This document shows positions 52,467 through 61,270 of a stretch of 64,000 bases of DNA, piece by piece. Under the pieces are notes generated by a model. The model saw only the letters and a list, made by a program, of their open reading frames with translations. It made no database searches and was not told the origin of the DNA. The stretch is from Pseudomonas sp. PDNC002 (lineage in GTDB: Bacteria > Pseudomonadota > Gammaproteobacteria > Pseudomonadales > Pseudomonadaceae), in NCBI RefSeq assembly GCF_016919445.1, contig NZ_CP070356.1, forward strand, positions 4,591,502 to 4,655,501, written 5' to 3'. Each line of letters starts with the position of its first letter. Within the stretch, counting starts at the first letter, position 1. Both the position numbers and the translations under genes were made by a program.

Positions 52467-53221
52467 ACGAACGCATTCCCGACGGCACTCCCCAGGAACA
52501 GGATCTGCACGCCTACCTCGACGACCAGCTGGACCCGTCGCGCCGCCAGTGGGTGGAAGCCTGGCTAGCCACTCACCCGGACGATACCCGCCGCGTGGAA
52601 GGCTGGCGACAGGATGCCCAGCAACTGCGCGCGGCCTTTGCCGGGCAGGTGCGCGGAGCGCTGCCAGAGCAGTTGGACCCGGCGCGGATTCGCCGTCAGC
52701 TCCAGCAACGCCGGCGTACCCGGCTGGCCACGGCGGCGGCACTGCTGGTGGCGCTGGGCGTCGGCGGCATGGGCGGCTGGCAGATGCGCGGCGACGCCAT
52801 GATGCGCGGCATGGTGCCGATGCAGGACGCGGTACAGGCTTACCGGTTGTTCGCCGATGCCAGCCAGAGCGGGCTGGACCTGCGCGATGGCGGTGATCTG
52901 CACGGCTGGCTGGCACGCTACCTGAAGGACGCCACGCCGCCGCCGGCACTGGAACAGGTCGGGCTGAAGACCGTGGGTGCGCGCCTGCTAGCCACCGAAC
53001 AGGGGGCGGCGGCGCTGGTGATCTACGAAGATGGACAGGGCCGCCGGCTGACGTTCTTCATCCGCCCGCCGGGTCCGCGCCACGAGATGCTGCCACAGGG
53101 ACAGCGGACCGATGGGGACCTGCTGGCGCGTTACTGGAGCCAGGGTGGCTACAACTACGCGCTGGTGAGCCGCAGCGATGATCCGCAGGCGCAGGTCGTC
53201 GGGCAGTTGGTGGGGTTCTAG
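52463..53221 (+). CDS. Anti-sigma factor
   Basis: 252 residues from ATG 52463. A cytoplasmic N-terminal region (QDLHAYLDDQLDPSRRQWVEAWLATHPDD, the anti-sigma helical domain, without a zinc HxxxCxxC) is followed by one membrane helix (RLATAAALLVALGVGGMGGW, about 90-109) and a periplasmic C-terminal domain with AYRLFADASQSG. The arrangement is that of a membrane anti-sigma that releases the ECF factor on a periplasmic signal. It overlaps the sigma gene. Confidence 0.9.
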   Translation: MNERIPDGTPQEQDLHAYLDDQLDPSRRQWVEAWLATHPDDTRRVEGWRQDAQQLRAAFAGQVRGALPEQLDPARIRRQLQQRRRTRLATAAALLVALGVGGMGGWQMRGDAMMRGMVPMQDAVQAYRLFADASQSGLDLRDGGDLHGWLARYLKDATPPPALEQVGLKTVGARLLATEQGAAALVIYEDGQGRRLTFFIRPPGPRHEMLPQGQRTDGDLLARYWSQGGYNYALVSRSDDPQAQVVGQLVGF

Positions 53222-53259
53222 GGGCGACGGGGCGATTGGAGGCGGACGTTGTCCGCCCT

Positions 53260-53282
53260 TCGCGGACAAGGTCCGCTCCTAC
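53260..53282. repeat. REP half-site
   Basis: TCGCGGACAAGGTCCGCTCC TAC, preceded by a degenerate inverted copy (GGCGGACGTTGTCCGCC, 53240-53256). Lies between convergent gene ends. Confidence 0.75.
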
Positions 53283-53300
53283 CGGGTTTGATGGTAGGGC

Positions 53301-54314
53301 CTAGCGCCCCGAGGTCTGCATCGTCGCGCCGCCGAGGCTGACGTCGAAGAACTCCGCCGCCGAGGCCGCGAGGTCACGGTGAATGGCTTGGCGGTCGAGG
53401 CCCTGGGAGTCCTTGCACAGGTCCGGCGTGGCCTCCTTCTCTTCCTCGGAGCACGGCGCCATGAACACGAAGTGCCCCGCGCCATCGAGTATCCGCAGGT
53501 CCGGCTGCTGCGGCAGCTTGCGCGCCAGGGCGCCGGCGTTCTTCTTCCAGTCGAGGATGTGGTCGTCGTTGCCGGTGTAGAGCAACACGGGCACCTGCAC
53601 GTCTTCCAGTTCGTGGGTGCCGTACATCAGGCTCAGCGGCGCAAGCAGCAGCAAGGCACCGACGCGTGGATCGGCCATCGGCACCAGGTCGCGGCGATCC
53701 GCCCGCACGGTGCCCTGCTCGCTGCAGGCGTCGCTATCGTCCGGGCGCTGCTGGCAATATTTGATCAGGCGCTCCAGGCGCGGCTGCGCGCCGGCGAGGA
53801 TCAGTGCGGTCTCCCCGCCTGCCGAATAGCCGATCACGCCGACCTTGCGTGGGTCGACGATGCTGGCCACTTCGGGATCGAGCAGCGCCGCGTTGATGGT
53901 CTCGGAGACCTGCAGCGGACGCCCGTAGAGATTGCTCAGGGCGCCGAGGCGGCTGTGGTCATGCAGGTTGTCGCCTGGGTGCAACAGCGTCACCACGACG
54001 AAGCCCTTGCGCACCAATGCTTCGATCAGGTCGCGGTGGGCCAGCGGCGTGCCGTAGTTGCCGTGGGACATCACCAGCAGCGGGAAGCGCCCGTTCGCGG
54101 TCTTGCCTTCGTAGGCGACGTCGAGGATGAAGTTGCCCAGGTGCAGCGGATGTTCGGCCGCGCGCGTCGGGTAGAAGGCGATGGCCTTCATCGGTTGCTG
54201 GTCCAGCGGATCGCTCACCTGCAGGCGATGGAAACCCACGTTCCAGCCGGGCGACGCCCAGCCCGCGGTACTGAAGGTAACGAGCAGCACAATCCAGAGC
54301 AGGCGCCTCGCCAT
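53301..54314 (-). CDS. Secreted alpha/beta hydrolase (dienelactone hydrolase-like)
   Basis: 337 residues with a signal peptide (MARRLLWIVLLVTFSTAGWA). Fold features: RFPLLVMSHGNYGTP (oxyanion region), KVGVIGYSAGGETALILAG with nucleophile Ser in GYSAGG (about 165-170), acid region VPVLLYTGNDDHILDWK and GAGHFVFMAPCSEEE with the catalytic His. Dienelactone-hydrolase / PAF-acetylhydrolase-like group. Periplasmic or secreted, substrate unknown. Cys pairs in the insert (YCQQRPDDSDACSEQ; PCSEEEKEATPDLCK) suggest disulfides. Confidence 0.87.
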   Translation of the reverse strand: MARRLLWIVLLVTFSTAGWASPGWNVGFHRLQVSDPLDQQPMKAIAFYPTRAAEHPLHLGNFILDVAYEGKTANGRFPLLVMSHGNYGTPLAHRDLIEALVRKGFVVVTLLHPGDNLHDHSRLGALSNLYGRPLQVSETINAALLDPEVASIVDPRKVGVIGYSAGGETALILAGAQPRLERLIKYCQQRPDDSDACSEQGTVRADRRDLVPMADPRVGALLLLAPLSLMYGTHELEDVQVPVLLYTGNDDHILDWKKNAGALARKLPQQPDLRILDGAGHFVFMAPCSEEEKEATPDLCKDSQGLDRQAIHRDLAASAAEFFDVSLGGATMQTSGR

Positions 54315-54472
54315 GGTGCAGTTCGCCTCGAAATGTATCCAGATCAGGCGCCACGAGGCTTGTCGGGGGATGCGAGAACCGCGCGGCGCCGCCAGGAGTG
54401 AATCTCTGCATAGTACGCGCCAGTTTTACCGGGCTCGAGGTAGCGGACGGATGGCAACGCCAGGGCAATGAA

Positions 54473-54495
54473 AAAGCCCCGCAAGGCGGGGCTTT
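54473..54495 (-). terminator. Rho-independent terminator of azoR
   Basis: Stem AAAGCCCCGC / GCGGGGCTTT with loop AAG. Read on the minus strand it ends in a T5 run (54475-54471), 19 bp after the azoreductase stop. Confidence 0.85.
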
Positions 54496-54513
54496 CTCCG
54501 GAGCGGCAATCGA

Positions 54514-55122
54514 TCAGGCAGCGGCGAACTGGCTGGCGATGTTGGCCTGCGCGCTGGCAATGGCGTTGCGGCGCGGCTCGTCACCGTAGGCCAGGCCTTC
54601 GGCGCGGACGAACTCGATGTCGGTGATGCCGAGGAAGTTCAGCACCAGTTGCAGGTAGTTCTCGTGGGCGACACCGGTCGGCTGGCCAGCGTGGATGCCG
54701 CCGGCGGTGGAGACGATGATCACTTTCTTGCCGACAGCCAAACCTTCAGGGCCGCTCTCGGTGTAGCGGAAGGTCTTGCCGGCGACGGCGATGCGGTCGA
54801 TCCATGCCTTGAGCTGGCTGGGCACGGAGAAGTTGTACATCGGCGCACCGATGACGATGGCGTCGGCGGCCAGGAACTCCTCGATGCTCTGCTCGCCGAG
54901 GGCGGCTTCGTGCTTCTGCGCGGCATCGCGCAGTTCGGCCGGGGTGCCGGCGGCGACCAGGCTGGCGGAGGACAGGTGGCGGATGGCGTCGGCGGCCAGG
55001 TCGCGGTAGGTGACCTGTACGCCCGGCTCGGCGGCAACCCAGGCGGCGACCACCTCGGCGCTCAGCTGACGGGAAGCGGAGTTATCGCCCAGGATGCTCG
55101 AATCGATGTGCAGCAGTTTCAT
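54514..55122 (-). CDS. azoR: FMN-dependent NADH-azoreductase
   Basis: 202 residues from ATG 55122 ([21 protein letters not shown]). Flavodoxin-like fold: the [14 protein letters not shown] phosphate loop, [21 protein letters not shown] and [10 protein letters not shown] that bind FMN. AzoR reduces azo compounds and quinones by NADH in the cytoplasm. It diverges from the LysR gene 147 bp away, the usual arrangement for regulation of azoR by its neighbour. Confidence 0.92.
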   Translation of the reverse strand: MKLLHIDSSILGDNSASRQLSAEVVAAWVAAEPGVQVTYRDLAADAIRHLSSASLVAAGTPAELRDAAQKHEAALGEQSIEEFLAADAIVIGAPMYNFSVPSQLKAWIDRIAVAGKTFRYTESGPEGLAVGKKVIIVSTAGGIHAGQPTGVAHENYLQLVLNFLGITDIEFVRAEGLAYGDEPRRNAIASAQANIASQFAAA

Positions 55123-55268
55123 GTTTGCTCTCCAGATAGCGTGGGCCAAACGGGTTGGCCAAGTGTCACGGCGGAAGAATGCGTCGTTGGAGGCAAGACT
55201 ACGCATGTAGCCAATCATCGATAAGTCAGCAAAAATGCAATGATTCGTCTCATCAGTAGGACAATACC

Positions 55269-56174
55269 ATGCAGGACCTCAACGATCTCTTCTACTTCGC
55301 CAAGGTGGTGGAGGCCGGCGGCTTCGCCGCTGCCGGGCGCTTGTTGGGGTTGCCGAAGTCACGCCTGTCGCGGCGGGTGGCGGAGCTGGAGGCGCGACTC
55401 AACGTGCGCCTGCTGCAACGCACCACCCGCAAGCTGGCCCTGACCGACTTGGGCGAGCGCTATTACCGACATTGCCAGGCCATGCTGGTGGAAGCCGAGA
55501 TGGCAGACGAGGTCGCCGCCCAGCTCAGCGCCGAACCACGCGGACGGGTGCGCTTGTCCTGCCCGGTGGCGCTGGCGGAAACCTCGCTCAACGAGATGCT
55601 CCCGGGCTTCCTGGCCGCCTATCCGCTGGTGAACCTGGAGTTGCTGCTGACCAACCGCCGTGTCGATCTGCTCAATGAAAGCATCGATGTGGCGCTGCGG
55701 GTGCGCGCGCCAGGGGACGAAGACCTGTCACTGATTTCGCGGCGCCTGCGCCGGGCGAAGACCGCGCTGGTGGCCGCTCCGGCGCTGCTCAAGGGGCGCA
55801 AGCCGCGTGCTCCGGAAGACCTGGCCGCCCTGCCCGTCCTCGGCGCCATCGAGAGTGATCGCAAGGTGCACATGAAGCTGATCGGGCCCGACGACGAGAT
55901 TCGCGAGATCGCCCTCGAGGCGAGGTTGGCGGTGGAGGATTTCAACCTGCGCAAGAATGTGGCGCTGGCCGGGCTGGGGGTGACCCTGCTGCCGCTGCAC
56001 TACTGCACACAAGAGTTGGAAGATGGCCGGCTGGTGCGCGTGCTGCCCGGCTGGAGCGAACCGGAGGCCTACCTGCAGGCGGTGTACCCGCACCGGCGCG
56101 GCATCCTGCCGGCGGTACGGGCACTGCTCGATTATCTCGAGGAAGGTTTTTCCAGGGACGACTGGCCGGTGTGA
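55269..56174 (+). CDS. LysR-family regulator, divergent from azoR
   Basis: 301 residues. Winged HTH at 3-61 ([49 protein letters not shown]), followed by the substrate-binding domain. The intergenic region holds AATCAT (55213) and ATGATT (55240) in inverted orientation, a weak candidate for binding. Activates or represses azoR by inference; effector unknown. Confidence 0.88.
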   Translation: MQDLNDLFYFAKVVEAGGFAAAGRLLGLPKSRLSRRVAELEARLNVRLLQRTTRKLALTDLGERYYRHCQAMLVEAEMADEVAAQLSAEPRGRVRLSCPVALAETSLNEMLPGFLAAYPLVNLELLLTNRRVDLLNESIDVALRVRAPGDEDLSLISRRLRRAKTALVAAPALLKGRKPRAPEDLAALPVLGAIESDRKVHMKLIGPDDEIREIALEARLAVEDFNLRKNVALAGLGVTLLPLHYCTQELEDGRLVRVLPGWSEPEAYLQAVYPHRRGILPAVRALLDYLEEGFSRDDWPV

Positions 56175-56180
56175 CGGGCC

Positions 56181-56891
56181 TCAGGCGGGATTGCCGCCCA
56201 GGCCCATCAGCGCGCCGATCCAGCCCAGCAGCCGGCCGCCGCTGAGCCAGTCGATCCAGAACAGCTGGTGCAGCAGGACGATGGCCCAGAACACCAACTG
56301 GAACGAAACCTTGCGGGTCTTGTGGCGGAACACTTGCTGGGCCAGGAACGCCCCCGGCCAGCCACCCAGCAGCTCCAGCAGGTGCAGGCTCTGTTCGGGC
56401 GTGCGCCAGTCATTGCGTTCGGCGCTGCGCTTGTCGCGCCAGTAGGCGAGGAACGCCAGGACGCTGAAAACCGGATAGAGCAGCAGGAACCAGACGAAGT
56501 AGCCGTCCTTGAGCCACAGCGCCATGCCGATGACGGGCAGCGCCAGCAGGACGATCAGCCACAGCAGCGCACGCCCCACCGCGCGGCGCGGCGCCGACGG
56601 GAACGCCACTTCCCGGCCGCTGCGCACGCGCTCCCGCGTGGCGGCCGCCGCAGGCTTGCGGCGAATCGCCGGGGTGTCGATGGCCAGCGCGCCGAGCCGC
56701 GCATGCTCGGCGCGCGGACGGCCGTCCTTGTCGGTACCCTCGACGTAGCGAACCTGGTCGCCACTGAGCGGGCGCCGGTCGCCGCGGAACGCGGAGATAT
56801 GCAGGAAGACTTCCTTGCCGCCGGACTGCGGACTGATGAAGCCGAAGCCTTTCTCATCGTCCCAGCGGCTGATGATGCCGTTCTTTTCCAT
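56181..56891 (-). CDS. Cold-shock domain fused to DUF1294 membrane domain
   Basis: 236 residues from ATG 56891 (MEKNGIISRWDDEKGFGFIS). The N-terminal CSD shows RNP1-like KGFGFIS and VFLHISAF; an Arg/Ala-rich linker follows, and then DUF1294 with helices at about 103-125 and 130-145 and the VSVLAFLAYWRDKRSAERNDWRTPEQSLHLLELLGGWPGAF motif. It may link RNA/DNA binding to the membrane, but no function is known. It lies 10 bp after the uppP stop and is probably co-transcribed. Confidence 0.9.
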   Translation of the reverse strand: MEKNGIISRWDDEKGFGFISPQSGGKEVFLHISAFRGDRRPLSGDQVRYVEGTDKDGRPRAEHARLGALAIDTPAIRRKPAAAATRERVRSGREVAFPSAPRRAVGRALLWLIVLLALPVIGMALWLKDGYFVWFLLLYPVFSVLAFLAYWRDKRSAERNDWRTPEQSLHLLELLGGWPGAFLAQQVFRHKTRKVSFQLVFWAIVLLHQLFWIDWLSGGRLLGWIGALMGLGGNPA

Positions 56892-56901
56892 GACTACAGA
56901 C

Positions 56902-57732
56902 TCAGGGTTTTGCACTGCTCCAGTCGATCAGACTGAACTGCCAGGTCGCCAGGATCAGCAGGCCGAAAGCGATACGGTACCAGGCGAACGCGGCGTAGCT
57001 GTGATTGGCGATGAATTTCAGCAGCCCGCGTACAGCGATCATGGCGAAAATGAACGAGGTGACAAAGCCGACGGCGAACACGGGAAGGTCCGAGGGCTGG
57101 AACACATCGCGATACTTGTAGCCCGAGTAGAGCGCGGCGCCCACCATGGTCGGCATCGCCAGGAAGAAGGAAAACTCGGTCGCCGCCTTGCGCGACAAGC
57201 CGAACAGCAGGCCGCCGATGATGGTGGCGCCGGACCGCGAGGTCCCCGGAATCAGCGCCAGGCACTGGGCGCAGCCGACCTTCAGGGCGTCCTTCCAGGT
57301 CATGTCGTCGACCGTCTCGGCGCGGATGACGTGCTGACGCCGCTCAGCCCAGAGCATGATCACGCCACCGACCACCAGCGCCACCGCGACGGTGACCGGG
57401 TTGAACAGGTAGTGATGGATATAGTCGGCGAAGGCGACGCCCAGCACGACCGCCGGAAAGAACGCGATCAGCAGGTTGACGGTGAAGCGCTGCGCCTTGC
57501 GCTGGGTCGGCAGGCCGCAGACGATTTCCAGGATCTTGCGGCGAAACTCCCAGACTACGGCGAGGATCGCCGCCAATTGGATGATGATGTTGAAGGCCTC
57601 GGCGCGCTCGCCGCCAAAGCCGATGAGGTCCGCCACGATGATCTGGTGGCCGGTGCTGGAGATGGGCAGGAACTCTGTGAGCCCCTCGACCACGCCAAGA
57701 ATGAAGGCCTGGAAGGCGCTCCAAGAATCCAT
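56902..57732 (-). CDS. uppP: Undecaprenyl-diphosphatase
   Basis: 276 residues from ATG 57732 with GGGGGAATG upstream; a longer frame to 57792 is rejected. Family motifs are complete: [14 protein letters not shown] (E/T/SGH) and [14 protein letters not shown]. Membrane protein that dephosphorylates undecaprenyl diphosphate to recycle the carrier for cell-wall synthesis. Followed by the CSD-DUF1294 gene. Confidence 0.95.
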   Translation of the reverse strand: MDSWSAFQAFILGVVEGLTEFLPISSTGHQIIVADLIGFGGERAEAFNIIIQLAAILAVVWEFRRKILEIVCGLPTQRKAQRFTVNLLIAFFPAVVLGVAFADYIHHYLFNPVTVAVALVVGGVIMLWAERRQHVIRAETVDDMTWKDALKVGCAQCLALIPGTSRSGATIIGGLLFGLSRKAATEFSFFLAMPTMVGAALYSGYKYRDVFQPSDLPVFAVGFVTSFIFAMIAVRGLLKFIANHSYAAFAWYRIAFGLLILATWQFSLIDWSSAKP

Positions 57733-58376
57733 ACTGCATTCCCCCGCGAGGCACGCATGCTCGCTCGTTTCTAATGGTTGTAGCCGTCGCACGGCGTGGC
57801 CGACAGGCCCTGGCGCGTGAGCGCAGCAACGGCGTCGGCATGCTAATGCATTGGGCGCACATTGCTACGGATGTCACGAAAATTTCTCGCACGTCCTGTC
57901 CAACAGCCGAGGCATTGGCAGAACACGCGTCGCAGAAGCGTTTCCCTGTTGCTCGGGTGAAGCAGACAGCCCTGCGCCGGGCAGGTTCGTGATCCGGCGA
58001 AAATTGTCTAATTCATTGAAAAATAAAACGTACTTTCGTACCAAAAAAATGCCGGAGAGGCGCGCGCTGTTACATCGCCGAAACACCCCGACAGGCCCCA
58101 AACGCAAGCGGGCTGCGCCCCACCCCACCTATCCCAAAGTTGTGTATCAGCCGCGAAACACGTTCTGGCTCATCCGTGATTCAAGCCCCGTGCTAGGGCC
58201 TGCGGAGCGGATTCCAGCCCCATCGATGTATCGCCCGCGAGACACTTGCTCGCTCATGGCTCGTAGGGGCTTTCGCCAACTCGTTGATTTATCGACGCAA
58301 TCCAAAAGCGGCACGGCAACTGCTCCACCTTGGTACCGCTGGTTAGGGCTCAGCGCACCAAGAAGGAACCGCCATC
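57733..58376 (+). promoter_or_regulatory. fap upstream region with direct-repeat pair and AT-rich segment
   Basis: 644 bp without a convincing gene. It contains an AT-rich segment (about 58000-58050) and two 29-nt direct repeats at 58145-58173 and 58229-58257, each beginning TATC and ending GCTCAT, with 23 of 29 identical bases and start-to-start spacing of 84 bp. They stand 53-165 bp before the sigma54-like promoter. The left copy has arms AGCC...GGCT, the right copy GCGAG/CTCGC, so each is roughly dyad-symmetric. This looks like an upstream activator-binding pair for the fap operon. Confidence 0.6.
58310..58323 (+). promoter_or_regulatory. Sigma54 (-24/-12) promoter of fapA
   Basis: GGCACGGCAACTGC with the preceding C gives (C)GGCACG-N4-CTGC, close to the consensus TGGCACG-N4-TTGC, with invariant GG and GC spaced by 10. 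It ends 53 bp before the fapA ATG. Confidence 0.75.
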
Positions 58377-58829
58377 ATGGGGAACATCGACTCACGGATC
58401 GTCGGCATTCTCGTCACGCTCGCTTGCGGCGCGGCCAGCGTACCGTTGTGCCCCGCCGCCCTCGCCGGCGACGGCACCATCGTCCTGCAACGCCAGGTAC
58501 AGCCGCGTGTCGCCACCCGGCCAACCGACATTCCCGACCCCAATCCCATCACGGTCAACCCGAACATCTCCGAACAGGTGGTGCGCCAGACCGATAACGC
58601 CGAACTGAACGACAGCGACTTCGCCCGCGTCACCAGCGGCTCCAGCCTTGAACGACACATCCTGCCGGGCGGCACGCTGGTCGGCATGGACAACGGCACC
58701 AACCAGTCGCTGAACGGCAACACCATGGGCGCCGGCGCAGCTGGCGGCGGCGCCGGCATCTCCAACTCGGTGAACCGCACGGTCCAGCAGGGCCTCTCGC
58801 CCCTGCGCATGCTGACGGGAGATCGCTGA
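58377..58829 (+). CDS. fapA: FapA, functional amyloid chaperone-like protein
   Basis: 150 residues from ATG 58377 with AAGGAA upstream; signal peptide MGNIDSRIVGILVTLACGAASV..ALA. Mature protein: PTDIPDPNPITVNPNISEQVV and ASLERHILPGGTLVGMDNG with the C-terminal Gly/Ala-rich segment AGAAGGGAGISNSVNRTVQQGL. FapA is periplasmic and is thought to keep FapC from aggregating and to affect amyloid composition. First gene of fapABCDEF; fapB starts 1 bp after its stop. Confidence 0.9.
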   Translation: MGNIDSRIVGILVTLACGAASVPLCPAALAGDGTIVLQRQVQPRVATRPTDIPDPNPITVNPNISEQVVRQTDNAELNDSDFARVTSGSSLERHILPGGTLVGMDNGTNQSLNGNTMGAGAAGGGAGISNSVNRTVQQGLSPLRMLTGDR

Positions 58830-58830
58830 G

Positions 58831-59409
58831 ATGAACGCTCGCCTGCTCGCACTTCCCCTCCTGCTCTGCTCCGTCTCCGCCTTCTCCGCCGATCCCTCGA
58901 CGATCAACAACGCCTCCATCGACAACGCCGGGCGCAATTACAACGGCGTGGCGAGCGTGAACCAGGCGGCCGGCGACCAGCAGCAACAAAGCAACGGCCG
59001 GGCCATCGCCATCGGTACCGGCGCCCAGGCAACCACGCAGTTTCGGCAGACGGTCAACGCCTTCGTCGACCCCAACCAGGCCGCGTCCGCCAGCATCAAC
59101 GGCAACGCCTTCTCCAACGGTAACGGCGCACTGGGCGTGAACCAGGCCGCCGGGGCCGCCAACCAGCAAGTGAACGCCATGCGGATCAGCGTCAGCGCGG
59201 CTCCGCAGAGCGTCGACGACAGCGTGCTTTCCCAGCAGAACGTCGCGCTGCCAGTGAACTCAGGCTCAGCGGATTCCACCACGGGTAGCCGGCAGGTCGT
59301 TACCAGCGACCAGGCCTTTGCCGGCAGCCGGGGTGTCGTCCAGGTGAGCCAGAGCGCCGGGGTGGGCAATCGCATTGCCAACACCCTGACAATCCGGGTC
59401 GCGGATTGA
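58831..59409 (+). CDS. fapB: FapB, minor amyloid/nucleator subunit
   Basis: 192 residues, signal peptide MNARLLALPLLLCSVSAFSA. Three imperfect amyloid repeats are visible: GVASVNQAAGDQQQQSN (about 39-55), GALGVNQAAGAANQQVN and GVVQVSQSAGVGNRIAN near the C-terminus, separated by Asn/Ala/Ser-rich linkers. FapB is a fibril minor component and nucleator of FapC. The next gene begins 55 bp later. Confidence 0.92.
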   Translation: MNARLLALPLLLCSVSAFSADPSTINNASIDNAGRNYNGVASVNQAAGDQQQQSNGRAIAIGTGAQATTQFRQTVNAFVDPNQAASASINGNAFSNGNGALGVNQAAGAANQQVNAMRISVSAAPQSVDDSVLSQQNVALPVNSGSADSTTGSRQVVTSDQAFAGSRGVVQVSQSAGVGNRIANTLTIRVAD

Positions 59410-59464
59410 CCCAAGCCAACTCCTATAACACTAAACACGCCAGACAAAGCAAAGGAGATACACC

Positions 59465-60469
59465 ATGAAACCCACAATGGCTCTGAAGCCCCTGGTATTC
59501 GCTGTCGCAGCGATCATGGCTGTAGCGGTGCAAGCGGATAACCGTAACAACAACGGCCATGGCCATGGGCATGACAACGGTCATGGCCATGAACAACATC
59601 AACCCAAGCCTCCGTACGATCCCTATAAGGACCCGCGGATCGAGGCAGGCGCCAGCGCCGAGGTCGAAGATACCCAGGAAAGCAGTGACAACACGGTAGC
59701 CAACCTGGGCACGAAAAACACCGCAACCGTTGACGGATCGCTGGGGAGCGCATCCGGTAACGTGGGTGTCAACGTGGCCGCCGGTGACATGAACCAACAA
59801 GCCAACGCCGCCGCCCTGGCCACCGCCGATGAGAAATTCATCTTCGGCTATGCCCACGCGTCGACCGACGTTACCCAGACCAATACGGATAACCAGGCCT
59901 GGAACTTCTCCACCACCAACAAGGCAACACTCAGCAACTCGGCCAACGGTGCCTCCGGGAACATCGGCATCAACGTGACCGCCGGCAACTACAACCAACA
60001 GAAAAACGACATGGCCGCCGCCGTGTCCGGCGGTGCCACCGCCGACTCCTACAGCGGCGCCACTCAGACCTCCACGGGCAACACCGTGGGCAACATCGCC
60101 TTCCTGACCTACGAGAAGGAAACCCTCAAGTCTGAGTTCAAAGCCCACGGTACCTACAAAGGTGCTGGCGTTGGCTACGTCGTGGACGAAAGCGGTCGTG
60201 GCGGCCATGACAGCCGTAACAGCGGCGGCAGCAAAGAAGACAAGGATCCGCTCTTCTTCGTCGAAGCCGGTACGGTTGACCTCAAAGGCCAGGCTACCTA
60301 TCAGGTGCTGGTCCCCACTGGCTGGAAGGATCCGGTCAAAAACGACGCCAGCCTGACCAACTCGCTGAACAACGTGTCGGGTAACGTTGGAGCGAACGTC
60401 GCGGCCGGTATCGGCAACCAGCAAAGCAACTCGCTGTCCATCGCCGCAGGTTGCAAATCCTGCCTGTAA
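59465..60469 (+). CDS. fapC: FapC, major functional amyloid subunit
   Basis: 334 residues. Signal peptide MKPTMALKPLVFAVAAIMAVAVQA. After it an unusual His/Gly stretch (residues 31-46, GHGHGHDNGHGHEQHQ). Three repeats: SASGNVGVNVAAGDMNQQAN (about 95-114), GASGNIGINVTAGNYNQQKN (162-181), and VSGNVGANVAAGIGNQQSN (304-322), with long linkers. It ends in Cys330-Lys-Ser-Cys333, the CxxC of FapC. It is exported through FapF and polymerises outside the cell. The downstream hairpin at 60489-60515 may make this gene the most abundant product. Confidence 0.95.
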   Translation: MKPTMALKPLVFAVAAIMAVAVQADNRNNNGHGHGHDNGHGHEQHQPKPPYDPYKDPRIEAGASAEVEDTQESSDNTVANLGTKNTATVDGSLGSASGNVGVNVAAGDMNQQANAAALATADEKFIFGYAHASTDVTQTNTDNQAWNFSTTNKATLSNSANGASGNIGINVTAGNYNQQKNDMAAAVSGGATADSYSGATQTSTGNTVGNIAFLTYEKETLKSEFKAHGTYKGAGVGYVVDESGRGGHDSRNSGGSKEDKDPLFFVEAGTVDLKGQATYQVLVPTGWKDPVKNDASLTNSLNNVSGNVGANVAAGIGNQQSNSLSIAAGCKSCL

Positions 60470-60488
60470 GCGACACAGCGTAGTACCT

Positions 60489-60515
60489 GGAGGCTCCGGC
60501 AACGGAGCCTCCTTT
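60489..60515 (+). terminator. Intra-operonic hairpin/terminator between fapC and fapD
   Basis: Perfect 10-bp stem GGAGGCTCCG / CGGAGCCTCC with GCAA loop, followed by TTTCT (T-rich but short). It lies 20 bp after the fapC stop and 31 bp before fapD. It could attenuate readthrough or stabilise the upstream mRNA, which would raise FapC relative to FapD-F. Confidence 0.75.
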
Positions 60516-60545
60516 CTCCTGAGCCGACCCCCAGGCGTCACGATC

Positions 60546-61226
60546 ATGCGTACGTCCGCCCTGCTTCTGCTCGCACTTCTGTCGCTCACGACCCAGGCCG
60601 CGCAGCTTCCTTTCGCCATCCTTCCCGGCGGAACCATGGCCTACAAGCACGTCGAGAGCATCCGCGAGCGCAGGTTCAGCAACCTGGTACAGCAGAAGAC
60701 CGACTTCAGCTGCGGCGCCGCCGCGCTGGCGACGATCCTGCGCCAGGCCTACGCGCTGGATGTGGACGAGGACTTCGTGATCAAGGGAATGCTGGTCCGG
60801 GCCGACCCGGATCTGGTGCGCACCCAGGGATTCTCCATGCTGGACATGAAGACCTACCTGGAAGCCATCGGCATGCGCGCACGCGGGTATCGCATCCCGC
60901 CGGCCTCTCTGGAGAAGCTTACGATCCCGGTGATAGTGCTAATGGACATTCGCGGCTACAAGCACTTCGTGGTGATGCAGCGTGCCTATAAAGGCCACGT
61001 CTACATCGGCGACCCGGTGCTGGGCCACAAGCGCTTCACCCAGGAAGATTTTCTCAAAGGCTGGAACGGCATCATCTTCGCCGTCATCGGTCCGGGCTAC
61101 GAACAGGCCAACGCCCTGATGAGCCCACCGGACCCGTTGACCGCCAGGGACCGACTGGATGCCTTCCGCCCGGTCAAGGACGCGGAACTCATGGAGTTCG
61201 GCTTTATCCAGAGTGACTTCCTCTGA
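60546..61226 (+). CDS. fapD: FapD, C39-family cysteine peptidase
   Basis: 226 residues from ATG 60546 (MRTSALLLLALLSLTTQAAQ signal peptide); the longer frame to 60387 overlaps fapC and is rejected. C39 peptidase features: KTDFSCGAAALATIL with Cys56, GYKHFVVM with His140 and YIGDPVLG with Asp156. It is thought to be a periplasmic protease that processes Fap export components. Fourth gene of the operon. Confidence 0.92.
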   Translation: MRTSALLLLALLSLTTQAAQLPFAILPGGTMAYKHVESIRERRFSNLVQQKTDFSCGAAALATILRQAYALDVDEDFVIKGMLVRADPDLVRTQGFSMLDMKTYLEAIGMRARGYRIPPASLEKLTIPVIVLMDIRGYKHFVVMQRAYKGHVYIGDPVLGHKRFTQEDFLKGWNGIIFAVIGPGYEQANALMSPPDPLTARDRLDAFRPVKDAELMEFGFIQSDFL

Positions 61227-61270
61227 CCGCTCAAGAACGGAAGGCAGGAATCCTTCCGGGGAGAAAAACA

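Noticed and set aside
55201-55250. AATCAT/ATGATT inverted pair as LysR operator for azoR
   Set aside because: Six-base arms 21 bp apart may arise by chance; noted only in the gene entry.
58001-58020. FleQ-box-like AATTGTCTAATTCATTGA upstream of fapA
   Set aside because: Matches the remembered consensus only with a shift and mismatches; too weak to list as a site.
57851-58597. Long plus-strand ORF upstream of and into fapA
   Set aside because: It overlaps fapA in another frame, passes through the sigma54 promoter and has no family resemblance.
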